DNA from: Scenedesmus sp. ARA3
Lineage: Eukaryota; Chlorophyta; Chlorophyceae; Sphaeropleales; Scenedesmaceae
Assembly (NCBI GenBank): GCA_004335835.1
Contig: RWJK01001183.1
Location: 119,482-183,481, forward strand
Direction: 5' to 3'
DNA: 64,000 bases
How positions within the stretch are numbered: position 1 is the first letter of the stretch; every line of letters begins with the position of its first letter. Below, piece after piece: positions 12,810 through 24,249 of this stretch. A program made the translations under genes and the position numbers. Below the pieces are notes generated by a model, which worked only from the letters and a program-made list of their open reading frames with translations, searched no databases and was not told the DNA's origin.

Positions 12810-13598
12810 ATGCAGCGCGTGCACGAGCCCCGCTTCGTGCATCCTGCAGATCTCCGCAGCGTGCTGCAGGAGCTCGCAGAAGGTGACTTTGATGTCTTCT
12901 TTAAGCTAAAACTGAGCCTCTATAAAGCCTTGCCAGAGGATCACCGGCCTAAAGGCCCGCCTACAACGGCCTTCGTCTTCTGCAGCTTGTGCGACATGCC
13001 AGCACTGTTAAAGGTTGCTGCTAAACGGTCAGCAGAGGCTTAGCGTGTGTTCAAAAAGACAGCAGCAGCAACAGCAGCAGCAGCAGCAGCAGCAGGACCG
13101 CCACCACCAGCAGCAGCAGCAGCAGGCTCTCAGCATACAAACAAGCGCAGGGCCTGCTGTGCATAGCACGATGTTGCCAGGCGCTAGCAATTATGATGGT
13201 TGAAACCACACGCACTAGTGCAACTGACATACGCAGGCGGCTTAACAGGCGTGCACAGGTGGAAGCGGCTGTGGCGGTACAATCAGCAGGTGCGCGGCAC
13301 AGCCGGACTGCAGCAGCATGCGGCTGTGACTTGCAGCAGCTGCTGCAATGCCCAGTCATTCGGTACAGCAGGCTGCTTGTACAGCCGACTGCTGCTTGTG
13401 AACGGCCGCAACCCACCGCTGCCTTCGACGCGCTGCGCACAGCCTTGCCGGCAACTTGTCACATGCAATGCCTGGAGTCATCAGTTTTGGTCGCTCACGT
13501 TTGTTGTCTACCGTTGACCTCAATGTTGTAAATGTGTTAATGCTGTGCAGGGCTGCTGGCAGTGCTGCCTGCCGCCTGCACCTCAACAGCATGCATGC

Positions 13599-13658
<60 letters not shown>

Positions 13659-13708
13659 NNNNNNNNNNNNNNNNNNNNNNNNNNNNNNNNNNNNNNNNNN
13701 NNNNNNNN

Positions 13709-13767
<59 letters not shown>

Positions 13768-13857
13768 TTGAAGGTACAGCTTGCTGGCGCTGTGGTTGAG
13801 CTGGCAGCAGCAGAGCTCAGGCTGGTGACGACATTGGCAGCCTTATGGCCGTCAGGA

Positions 13858-13906
<49 letters not shown>

Positions 13907-14215
13907 GCAATAAAAGCTGGCTCAGCAGCATGCCACTAGGCAATGCTGCCCTGCCGGCTGCCCGCCTGGCTGTGGCAGTGCTGGCCAATGCGCCACGTCA
14001 GCAGGAGGTCTACTGGACATTCAACTACATAGAGCAGCTGTGCAGAGGTGTATTTGAAGAGGGTGGGGGCAGTCCTGACTCGCTCCCTAGCGGCGCGTCA
14101 TACGTTGTCGACAACCCAAGTCCGCTGATGCAGCAGCTGTTGCAGTCAACAGAGCTGCTTCGGCTGCTCGCTGCTGCGGATGCTCTATATGTACAGCACT
14201 TGGCTTGCATGCTGT

Positions 14216-14254
<39 letters not shown>

Positions 14255-14378
14255 GCAGCAGCAGCGGCAGCAGCAGCGGCAGCAGCAGCGGCGGCAGCAG
14301 CAGCAGCGGCGACGGCGGCGGCGGCAGCGGCACCCGTGGCCGGGGTCATTGGCTGAGTGGTGAAGCCTCACAGCCGCA

Positions 14379-14431
<53 letters not shown>

Positions 14432-14648
14432 TGGCCGTTGGGCCTGCTGGAAGCAGCGCCACAGCGCAGCTGCTGCAGGCGGCTGGCTTTCCGCAGCTGC
14501 AGCAGATGCTGGTATCACCAGCTGCCCTGGCTGCTGTCGTTCGCAAGCCTGCCAGCAGCACAATAACGCAGTTGATGCGGATAAACGATGTAATGCAGGA
14601 CGTGTGGGAACACATGCCAGATGTGCAAAGGTCGGTTCAAGGAAGTGA

Positions 14649-14714
<66 letters not shown>

Positions 14715-14843
14715 TAGCAGCAGCAGCAGCGGCACCAACAGCAGCAGCAGCAGCGGCGGCGGCAGCATTGAGAGCAAGACTTACTCTGACCACACTGAGC
14801 CAACGCGCATCCTGTCGAGGTGCACAAGCAGCTGCACCTCTGC

Positions 14844-14877
<34 letters not shown>

Positions 14878-16858
14878 GCACAGTCCTTGCTTTAAGGCCT
14901 GCTGCAGCCGTGGGCCCGGGTACAAGTGCAGTCGCTGCTGCCGTCTGACAGCATTGAGTGCAAGACAGCCAGCCTAGCTTCACTGCTGCGGCTGGTGAAC
15001 GCACTTTCGGAAGAGAGCGGCGGCTGGCGGACGGCAGCAAAGCTGGCCCTACTGCAGCCTTTGTTGCTGCAGCTGCTGCCGCACCTGCAGCAAGTGGTGG
15101 CCGACCCAGCCAGCAGCACAGGCGAGGCTGGCAGCCACGGCGGCTACCTTGAACAATGCTTGGCTGATCTGCTGCTGTGCATAGCTCAAGGTGAGGCCCA
15201 AGGGACAGGACAAGTACTACGATAGTGCCGCATGTTGCTTATGGTGCATCCACCAGCTAGTAAAACAGTGCAAGACCCAGAGCAAACTGTGCGTACTAAG
15301 CGAACCCTGCACCAGCGCTGACGTAGTGACAAATTGCCATCATGGTGAGTCACCTGTTCAAAGTCTGAGCATAAGCTTTCATCTGCCTGCAGATGAGGAA
15401 TACCTGTCTGCCATCTTTTGTATGATCAGCAACAGCGGCGGCAGCAGCAGCCCAGGCACACTGCTCTTATCCTTTGAGGCAGCGCTGAGACACGTGTACA
15501 CACGGCTGTCAGCAAGATACGCCAGGCACATCGCTGGAGCAGGCAACCGCAGCAGCGCGTTCGCTATCCCGTATGGCCGTTGTGCGTCACTCATCCCTGC
15601 AGCAGCTTGTAGGTCGGGCATCCCTGCAGCAGCTAGTGCGCAGCTCGCTGCAGCAGCAGCGTGGGCAGCAGCAGCTGCTGGATCAGCTGTTTGCGCTGCA
15701 AGTGAGCTGCCTGAAGCACGCATGGGGTGCTGTCGGTAAAGCATACACGGTGCATGGGCTTGGCGTCGTGCACGACGTGATGATTGGCGTGAGTGCTTCG
15801 TGCTCATTAGTGATCACTGCAATCAGCAACCTCTGCGGCAGCAACAGCAGCAGCAGCACCAGCAGCAGCAGTAGCACTGCCCCGGCTGTGGTAAGCAGCC
15901 AGCAACCAACCTTCGCAGCCCGCCAAGCTGCGCCTGCGGCAGCAGCAGCAGCTGCTTTAAGAGCAGGTGGAGCGGCTGCAGCACAGTGGGTGGCGCTGCT
16001 GAGCCGCTGCTTGTTTGTGGTGGCGAGTGCGATGAAGGCTGCTACAGGGGCGCCTCAGCAGCCGCCAGAACTTGGGGGTCGCAATGTGCCTGATGCAGAT
16101 GCCACCCGGCAGGGTGTGTTAACCCTGCGCTGCACTCATGTTGCATGGTGTGAGTGGTGCTTAGGTGTGCTGCCAGCGTGCCTGGAAGACATCGGAATGC
16201 CAGCCGATATTCTACTGCAGCTGAGGGAGCAGCAGGGGGCAGCAGGGGCAGTGCTGCCCAGCTTGATCAGTCAAGTTGATGCAGCAGACTGCAGCACAGC
16301 GCAGCAGCTGTTCGTCGACATGCAGGCGGCCGGCTTGCCGCAGCAGCTGCGCGCCTTTGCGCAGGCAGTGGCGGGGCGCATCCCGCTCAGCACTGCCTGC
16401 AACAACCCTGGCTGTGTGAGCCTGGCGCAGCGCAGTGAGCTGCTGCTGGTGACAGGCAAGAGCTGCAGGTGTAGCCGCTGCAGGGCAGCAAGGTAAGCCG
16501 ATTTATGTTTTCAGTCACGTTTGACAGTGTAGCATGATCGTGGCTTGTACCCTTGTGTAGACTGCTTACGTTTCTGTTCCCTATCTCGAGATATGTGCGC
16601 TGGAGTGTGTTGCAGTGTGGCTGAGTGGCAGGCCTGTTGTGCCAAGTGGTACCACTGTCATGGTGTTGGTGCCCCTGATTGCCAACCGTGTGACACTGTC
16701 GTTGCTGCTGCTGCTGCTGCTGCAGGTACTGCTGCAAGGCCTGCCAGGTGGAGCACTACAAGTGGCACAAGGCACTGTGCAGGAGCACGGCCAAGCAAAG
16801 GGCGGCAGCAGCAGCAGCAGCAGCACCAGCAGCACAGGGGGAGGAGGCAGCACCATAG
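12810..16858 (+). CDS. MYND-type zinc-finger protein with low-complexity tracts
   Basis: Large, mostly helical protein with a C-terminal MYND finger, usually a protein-protein interaction module; its job is unknown. Exons supported: 12810-13027, 13551-14630 (contains an N gap in a CAG run), 14952-15190, one beginning at 15393, one ending at 16492, and 16726-16858 with TAG. The finger is split by the last intron: CNNPGC and CRCSRC lie before it, and YCCKACQVEHYKWHKALC after it. The body holds poly-Ala, poly-Gln, poly-Ser and Gly-Ser tracts from CAG/AGC/GCA runs. Between about 15540 and 15610 the open frame changes without a convincing intron, so a short intron or sequencing indel is missing from the model. 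The intron before 14952 contains a copy of that exon's start (near 14765). A second MYND gene lies at 35538-39195. Confidence 0.75.
13604..13766 (+). repeat. Long CAG run interrupted by an assembly gap
   Basis: Uninterrupted CAG units flank 50 undetermined bases (13659-13708). The run lies inside exon 2 of the MYND gene and reads as poly-Ala in the open frame, or poly-Gln/poly-Ser in the others. The true length, and hence the frame across the gap, is unknown. Confidence 0.95.
14214..14760 (+). repeat. Cluster of AGC/GCA runs (poly-Ser, Gly-Ser, poly-Ala tracts)
   Basis: Three low-complexity blocks in the MYND gene: poly-Ser then a Gly-Ser run at 14217-14330, poly-Ala at 14380-14432, and a Ser run at 14647-14755 that lies in the modelled intron. 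Confidence 0.85.
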
Positions 16859-19800
16859 AGCTGCTGCAGGGTTCTTATGTTTTGTTTAGCAGCGGGATTG
16901 CCGGGGAGGAGGCACTTGGCTGGCCCAGCGTGCGGCATGCATTGCGCTAGGTGGTGCTGCAGGTGCCGCCATTGCAGGAAGCAGCAGCATCAGCAGCAGC
17001 AAAGAGCAGCAGTGAAGGATGTGGTGCTGAGTCTGGAGACAGCATGGCTGCTGCTATGCAATCAGCGCATGATGCAGCACGTTGTGGCTTGTGGGCAGAG
17101 GCATTGCATGTGGCTGGCCATGATTGCTGCTGACACTGCTTGTGCCATGCAATCATTTTAGTCAATGCCTTGCTAGGGTAACGCATTGCGCTTGGCCGAC
17201 CAACAGCAGTCAGTTTCCTTTTCTTTGTTACAAGCATGCACGCGTTTCTGAGTAGAGAAAACATCCAGTACGCCAGGCTCCTACAGGAGCTGCTGCAATC
17301 GGCAGCATCACAGTAATAAGCTGCAACACCTCCTGCTCAACACATGCCAACGCACCAAAGCTGTTCATACACATACCATTGACAACGTACACACTCAGGC
17401 ACAGCAAACCATCACCCTGCACACCAAAAGAATGCGGAGTTCAAAGCCAGCCCTAAACCACACATTCAAACAGGCACCCCTCACAAACTCGCTGTCTCTG
17501 GAGGCATGCAGATCCCGGCACTGCGTGCAGCAGCCACGTCCGTCAAAATTGCAACTCGGACCAAAACCGCCATCCCCAACACCCGACGAACAAATGACAG
17601 CTAGACTCTGAGCTGTGGCCAAGTAAACAGAAAGCTGCAACGGTCTGCAGGCAACATCTGCAGCTGCTGCTGGCACAGCAGGACCCACACTCGCAAGCGT
17701 GTACACATGCGATACACAGCAAAGGATGACCGCCTAGACTGCTGCACAGCAATGTGCAGCTATATGCAACTTCACCAGCGAGCTCTGCGCATGCATGGCA
17801 ACCACCCTGGAGGAGCAGGCGTTCCAGCATTATCATTTTCATTTTCACCTCCACACTGCTTCCGTCACTCCCTCAAACTATAACACACCCTGCAGCGGCT
17901 ACAGACGCCACACCACCGGCTCACACAAAAAGGCCAAGTGACCTTCTAGATTTAGGAACATGTGCAAACGCTGACTTGACAAGCTGACATGGAAAGCTGA
18001 CACGCATGCTGGCGCAAACCCATCGCCCCAGCGATGCGAGCCCATCCTCAAAATGAGCACCAGACAAACATCTCGCGCCAAGTCAGATCATAGCAGCACT
18101 GGCCCTCTCAAACAGACCCACACAGCACACGAAGCGGGTATGTATCTATAGTATAGATGATGCTGAAAGCACACTGCCTAGTATACAAGTGCATGTGCCC
18201 TTGCTGGGGGGAGCAGATGGGTCCCTGGGGGAAAGGACTGGATCTGCCCCTGACCACACCCTGCTTGCAACGCTTGGCGCGAGCATCACACTGCTGCTGC
18301 GGGCCATGCACTGCTGCTACAGCTGAGTATCATTCTACTCAGAAGACGCTATGCAGCGCAGTGCGCATACAGCGCAGCTCTGAGCACACAAGCCACAGGC
18401 TGGGCCGCAGCTGCCCTCAGCAGCACCCTCAGCGCTTGCATTCACTGCCGCTAATGTACATGCATGCTGGCATGACATGCCACAGACATGAAGTTGACCG
18501 CACACATGAGATGTGCGCATGTAGACATAACCAGAGGCCACAAGCTCTGCAGGCAAGCTGCGTGCTGGACTACACCCAGCAGCAGCTTTGGCCGCATCAC
18601 AGGCCAAGACAACAACGTGTGCAGTGATGACATGTGCAGTGCTGCAGTGCCTCGCCAGCGTTCAGGCAGGGCCCACACAGCCCGCTGCAGCCCACCACCA
18701 CATGTGGCTGCACAGCCCACCACAACATGTGGCAGTACAGCCCACCACCACATGTGGCAGTACAGCCCACCACCACATGTGGCAGTACAGCCCACCACCA
18801 AATGTGGCAGTACAGCCCACCACCACATGTGGCAGTACAGCCCACCACCACATGTGGCAGTACAGCCCACCAGGCCACAACCACCAAGCCTCCTCCAACC
18901 AGCACTCCGCATAGATGAAACGCACCACAGCCCACTACAACATCGACCACCAGCACCACCACCAACACCAAGCTGCCACCAGCCAGCACTTTGCATACAT
19001 GAATAGCACCACAGGCAAGCAGGCTAGATCCACCTCAACAGCCTCTGCCTGTCTCAGCAAGGCATACCACGCCATCATCATCACAGCATGCAGCATCATG
19101 CAGAAACCATCCACGCAATGCCTGCAGGATGTGCAGCTCCAGCAGCTGCACTGCCTGTGTCAGCTGCCAGCCTCCGCCGGCTAGCCACGGAACCTGCCAC
19201 AGCAACATGCTTGCAGGACACCAGCGACACACATGCTTGCAGGACAGGAGCGTCACCCAAGCACAGCCATCCAACCAACCAGACCATGCTACACCAGAAA
19301 CCTGCTGCTGGTGATGGTGGCAGCGACCAACATGGAAGTCAAATGCAACGGCAACAGCCTGTTGCATATGCCAAAAGAAGCGAGGAACCACAGCATTCCA
19401 CAAACTGTACTGACAAACGGGCAATGTTGGTGCATCTTCCAAGTTGTGCGACTGCGTGTGCTGCTTATTTGCAGCAGGCGCCACACACTGATCAGTGCTA
19501 CTGTACCCACTGCCACCGCAACAAGCAAGGCGCAACTGGCGCAGGTGTGCCTGCTGCATTGCAGGCATTACTCAACACCTGCTGGCCAGGCCTAGAGCGA
19601 AAACAAGGCCAAAACAAGGATGTATTGGGACGAAAGACATGAGTAGATGTGCAAAGCACGCAAAGTAACAGTGCAGCCAGGCCTTCACTGCAAAGCGCCA
19701 GGCAATAAAGCTATACATGTACGCAGGGACACACACGCCAGGTACGCCCTTTCCACAGCAAGCATTGACTGCAGCTGCTGGTGCAGCGCTGCTGCCATGT

Positions 19801-20046
19801 GCGACAGACCAGGCATCGCCCTGCAGGAGCTGCTGTGTGCGCCAGCAGCTAGCACCTGATGCTTCGGCAAACACAGGCACGCAGGCTGCAGCTGGCTTTG
19901 CCAAAAATGCTGCTCATGCTGCAACTGCTCACACCAGCACTCGCCAGCAGCCTGCCTGCAGCTGCCATCCAGCTTGCTGCGCTTGCTGTCGCTGCCAACA
20001 AGGCTATGCTTCCTGCGAGCTGTTGCAAGCTAGGGGCTGCTGCTGC
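16859..20046. other. Long stretch without a recognised gene
   Basis: Between two convergent genes (MYND ending at 16858 and the small Ser-rich gene ending at 20047). It should contain both 3' untranslated regions. Open frames here are short or Cys/His-rich shadows without supported splice sites. The only clear structure is the minisatellite at 18691-18872. No repeat-family protein, tRNA or rRNA was seen. Confidence 0.5.
18691..18872. repeat. 25-bp minisatellite, about seven copies
   Basis: Exact 25-bp period with units starting at 18691, 18716, 18741, 18766, 18791, 18816 and 18841, plus a partial unit. The core is cccaccaccacatgtggcag followed by tacag, with few substitutions. Because 25 is not a multiple of 3, all frames are open through it, which produces long artefactual open frames on both strands. 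Confidence 0.95.
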
Positions 20047-20740
20047 CTACAGGCTCTTGATGAGGCTCCAGTAGTCGTAGGGGTCCATGCCGTGCACCTT
20101 GTATTGCCGCTTGCGCTGCTGCTGTTGCTGCTGCTGTGACGCTGCTGAGGCAGTGGGCGAGTCCAGGCATGCTGCTGTGGGGCTGCCGCTTGGGCTGCCG
20201 GACTCTGACGCGTCTGCGGCACAGCAACAGTATGGTGTGTGTTAAAGACACTGTTGCAAAGCACATGCACGATGCATACTGCGGAACTCCAGATAGGAAA
20301 GCAAGCAGTGCACTCCAGGCAGCAGGCAGCTGTGCTGCTGCTCTGCTGCTTCCTGCAAGGGCCTACAGCGCCTCAAGCACAGCTCCAGCCAGCTCCCAAA
20401 GAACCCATATGCGACGTTGATTACCTGAAATGCTGCCAGAGGCAACCAGGTGACTTGGCAAGCTCTGGCTCCTGTCCACCGGGTGCACACGCACAGGCTC
20501 CAGCTTGGGCTCTGCAACGCCAGACAATACCGGAACAAGGTCATTCTCCACATTCATTGTACTGTGAAAATGTAAATGTCTGCCAAGCAACCGAAAGGCT
20601 GGCTCACCGTCAGACATGGGGTCCGAGTTGGCCGTGTTCGTCGATGCGCCCAGCATACGGCCCCTGATGGGATGCGCGTTGGTGTATGCCTTCACCTCCT
20701 CACTCAGAGAGCGAGAAAGCGAGGAAAAGAAGCCAGACAT
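20047..20740 (-). CDS. Small Ser-rich protein of unknown function, three exons
   Basis: Not recognised. Exons 20740-20608, 20511-20425 and 20213-20047 (TAG) join in frame with good GT-AG sites to give 128 residues. The N-terminus is amphipathic (MSGFFSSLSRSLSEEVKAY). A Ser/Pro-rich middle follows, then a Gln run (about residues 102-108), a basic RKRQ, and a distinctive C-terminus with YKVHGMDPYDYWSLIKSL. The ending looks constrained compared with the low-complexity middle and may be a docking or targeting tail. In-frame ATGs also exist at 20746 and 20761; 20740 is preferred because it gives the shortest model with a clean N-terminus. The doubtful plus-strand gene at 21102 would be divergent from it. 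Confidence 0.6.
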
Positions 20741-21101
20741 TTTCATTTCCCGGAAAACCACGCTCAGGTCGTTGAATGCTTTCAGAAAGCCTTAATGTGA
20801 TCGTAATGTTGAAAAACTGAAATCGGTGTGTCTGGAAAGATGCAGCTTCGGACGACGGACAGGCGCTACAGCTAGGACACTCCCACTCCTAGAGACTAGA
20901 CCTCCGATGCACACCGCGCACCATTACGAGGGCTGTTGACGTCGCAGGCGCCACACAGCTTCCACAAAAGTACTTATTGATCTGTTTGTCTGCAAATGTG
21001 GCTCGCTAAACAGAATCTTGTAACGCTGCCACCAGCACGGGAGGCACGGGAGTTCCAGGTCAGCCAGCTGACACGCACTACTTCCAATGTTGTTTAGGTG
21101 A

Positions 21102-22724
21102 ATGATTATGAACTGCTTGTGGCCTCACGGTACTGTCCCTAGCAGCAGACGCGCGCAGCAGCTGCTGGCCTACTCAGCACTAGCGGCAGCAGCAGCATAC
21201 CCCTGCAGCTTTGCGCCAACACAACAGCGGAGGCAATTCAAGGTATCGAAGCATCCTTGTATTGTGTTCAGTAAACATGGAAGGGATGTCTGTATATGCT
21301 GGCTCGGGTGAGCACGCAATGTGGTGCAGCTGTACATTGCATCCGCAGGAGAGTTGACTTGCAGGTGGGCATGCTGCATTCAGGTGGGCTGCACTGGGCA
21401 GAAGGCACAAAGACACGTAACAGAGTATGCTCAGAAAGGCGGTGCATGTATTCCTGCTGTCGAGCACTTTTCTTCGGCTCAATTGGCACAACATACTGCA
21501 GTTCAATAGCTGGCGTGTGTTGCTGACCTATGCTCGGTTTGCATTCGAAAGCATCTAGCAGCAGCGAAAGCAGGTGAATGACAGCACATAGCAAGTTTAC
21601 TCATGACTAGAACGTGGGGCGAGAGCTGTTCTGTCTTGCAGCAGCGCAGGAGACCTGCATTGCCAGTGGTGCTCACCACCAGTGGTCAGATGCTGGCCTG
21701 TCAATGCTGTTACTGCTGCATGCCATGCATTGGCCCGCAAGCATCTCCTGCACGCCTATGTACAGTTGGTGTTTCTCCTGCTCCGTCCTCCATGGCTGCT
21801 ACGTTTGGCAGCAGTCTGAGTGCCTTCCTCCTTTGCCAGCCGCACTGCTGCCAGCAGTGCTGAGGCTGTGTTTCCTGCAACTCTTGATACTGAGGCTGCT
21901 GATATAGTCTTGCTTCAGGGAAGTTCGTGCGGCAATATGCCTTGCATGCGCCAGGGGCTGCGCAACATCTCTGCATGCAGAGCAAAGGAAGGGGCTGCTG
22001 GCTGTGCTTTGTGAACCACCTGCATTCTGCAGTGCTGTGTGGCAATGCATGCGGCAGTGAAGGGCACTGCACGTCCAAGCTGCGGCAGCAGCGAACTGCA
22101 GCCAACAATGCTTGCGCTGCAGCCTTGGCAGAGCCCATACGCCCTCAGCAAGCAGCTGCATGGCTGCAGGTGCTGCTTGGCGTTGCTGTAGGCTGCGCAG
22201 CTGTTACCTCTGCCAGCAGTGCGTGTACAGTGTTGCTGCTGACGGCACACAAGCTGCTTGCTGTGGTCCATGCATTGTACCGTGGTTTTTCCAAATCAAG
22301 GAGCCGTATGTTTCGCCTTTCTACATGCTGCTTCTGGGTGAGTTAGCTGCTGCAGAACTCAGCCTTTTTCTGCTGGCAACGGTGACGTGCTCCCCCTGCA
22401 GCAAGCTCAGCGGGCTGTGGCAGCATGCTGCGCTCAGGCTGCTGCAGGCTTTACAAGCGCCACAGACTGCACACACTGCCACTCAAGCGGCTTGTAGTTG
22501 CTGGCAGCAGCACGGGCAGCTCCTGCGCATTCCATGGTCCACAGAAACTCCAGAGCATGCAAGCACATCCTTCTATGCTTCAGCGCATGCTCCCCCAGGT
22601 GGTGCAAACCCACGAATGTATGCTAAGCGGTGGTGCGACGAGGCAGCAGCCGCTCGCAGCAGAGCTAGCCAGGCCTGTGAAAGGCAGCACTGCTGTGACC
22701 GCCCATCTCCCTTGCCGTCAGTAA
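21102..22724 (+). CDS. Possible multi-exon membrane protein, not recognised
   Basis: Weak candidate. A first exon may run from ATG 21102 to about 21240 (hydrophobic LLAYSALAAAAAYPCSF, donor gtatcg). A hydrophobic segment with WLQVLLGVAVGCAAV and TVLLLTAHKLLAVVHALYRG lies near 22160-22290. A possible last exon from about 22402 (acceptor ccctgcag) ends with TAG near 22724. Phases between these pieces were not resolved and no family was recognised. It could also be decayed coding sequence. Confidence 0.3.
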
Positions 22725-23233
22725 CAGCATGACACAGCATGGCACGAAACGACCTATAACACCAAGTGTTGCTGCTTGAACTCGTCCTTTAGCTTGACTG
22801 CCCGAGGCTACTTTGCTCCCTCAGTACTTTGCCACCACCTCCCATCCTGCAGGGCTTGCCTTTCGAGCTACAGCCAGCGCCCACCATTGCTAGGTACGCG
22901 AGCGCGCACGAGCATGTATAAATGTAAAATTTCATCATTTGAGATTTGTGCGAACTCTTCTCCCAAAGCCAGGGTAAAAGTATCACCGCGCGCTGTGCGC
23001 TCACGCCAGCAACCAATTGCCGCGTGAAACTGAGCACGAGGCAACCTTGAACGCATGCTAAAGCAGTATAAGGTGTCTAAGACGTAGTCAAATGACACTT
23101 CTGGTACGCATGATCATCACACGGCTCGTGCGTTCACTGTACCCGCCTGGACCTCTGCACCGTGTTGTCTGCTGCAGGTGGGCGTGCTGTCCCCAGCCAA
23201 GACACTACCATCCACACATCACTTTCAGTCGTC

Positions 23234-23953
23234 ATGTCGTCAAGGCACATCCTCACAATGGGGGGCTTGCTGGCCTCCCTGCTCGCCAGCGCAGCTGCAG
23301 TCACTACAGCAGCAGACTGGAACACAACAGCCGGCTACAACTACAGCTACAGCTTCATCCAGTCAGCAGGGGAGCTGCAAGGCACACAGATTGCATTTCC
23401 GGCACGCATCAGCTTCCACGACTATTCAGGTGCAGCGGGGTACTTTGGCAACCTGTCAGGCTGGGCCACAGCACCAGGCATGCAGCAGCATCTGCTGGTA
23501 GCCCTGCTGCTGCTGGTCCTGCTGTTCACCAAGGTTGACTCAGCTGCAAGGATTGCAGAGCTTGAAAAGCGCTGTGCGGAATTTGAGGCAGCAGCAGCAG
23601 CAGCAGCAGCGGGTGCACCAAAGCGCCAGCAGCCGCGCGTGAACCCTGCCGAGCTCGAGGCGACAACTAGCAAGAAGACATCCCAGCCCAGCCAGCTGCA
23701 GCTGTCCCACAACGCCAGGGCAGCTATCACAGACCTGCGCTACCTTGCAGCTGCATTGCACAAGCTTCCAGTTAACGGCATCTCAAGCAGCCTCAGCATT
23801 CCAAGCCTGAGGGAGGTCAGGGACCGCCACGCCTGGCTGGCAGGCCTCCCTACGCAGAGCAACGGCCATGTGAAGTACACCCCCGACAGTGTGCACCTGA
23901 GGCTGAGCCTGGCCCTGGCAATGGGGCTGCTGCAGGAGCTGCAGCTTGAGTGA
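23234..23953 (+). CDS. Single-exon membrane protein with coiled coil, unknown function
   Basis: Not recognised. An uninterrupted frame of 239 residues. The N-terminus MSSRHILTMGGLLASLLASA resembles a signal peptide. About 70 polar/aromatic residues follow, with possible N-glycosylation sites (NTT, NYS, NLS). Then come a membrane segment LLVALLLLVLLF, a short coiled-coil-like stretch (RIAELEKRCAEFEAAAAA), a Pro/Lys-rich linker and a helical C-terminus ending LALAMGLLQELQLE. The order suggests a type I membrane protein with a luminal N-terminal part, by inference. A copy of the last few codons and stop lies 280 bp downstream. Confidence 0.5.
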   Translation: MSSRHILTMGGLLASLLASAAAVTTAADWNTTAGYNYSYSFIQSAGELQGTQIAFPARISFHDYSGAAGYFGNLSGWATAPGMQQHLLVALLLLVLLFTKVDSAARIAELEKRCAEFEAAAAAAAAGAPKRQQPRVNPAELEATTSKKTSQPSQLQLSHNARAAITDLRYLAAALHKLPVNGISSSLSIPSLREVRDRHAWLAGLPTQSNGHVKYTPDSVHLRLSLALAMGLLQELQLE

Positions 23954-24187
23954 AGGTGTGATGATGATGGAGATGATGGAGACTTCAAGGCGGGTGTAGC
24001 TGCAGCACATGTGCTGTACAGCCATGTATCACACAGCAGCAGCAGGACCTGCTATCCAAGCGGGCCACGCTGGGAATGCATCTTGCATGGAAGGTTCATG
24101 CTTGGAAGCAGCAATAGCGATGTGCTGATTATTGCACGGCATGCCCTGCATGTGCGCATCAAGCTTGCTTGCATGCATGCATGCATG

Positions 24188-24246
24188 CTTGGCCCTGGCA
24201 CTGGGCTGCTGCAGGAGCTGCAGCTGGATGAGTAAGCAAGTGGAGT
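24188..24246 (+). repeat. Partial copy of the 3' end of the 23234-23953 gene
   Basis: The terminal coding sequence of that gene (LALAMGLLQELQLE plus stop) is repeated here as GPGTGLLQELQLDE plus a stop, with several substitutions. It is an intergenic case of the edge-copying seen around exons elsewhere in the window. Confidence 0.75.
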
Positions 24247-24249
24247 GAT

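Noticed and set aside
13604..13766. CAG arrays considered as possible CRISPR-like or satellite centromere arrays
   Set aside because: They are simple triplet runs within exons or at intron ends with no spacers; eukaryotic gene context is clear.
18451..19006. Long overlapping open frames on both strands across 18451-19006
   Set aside because: They are created by the 25-bp minisatellite, which keeps all frames open; composition is repetitive Trp/His/Cys and no splice or start context supports them.
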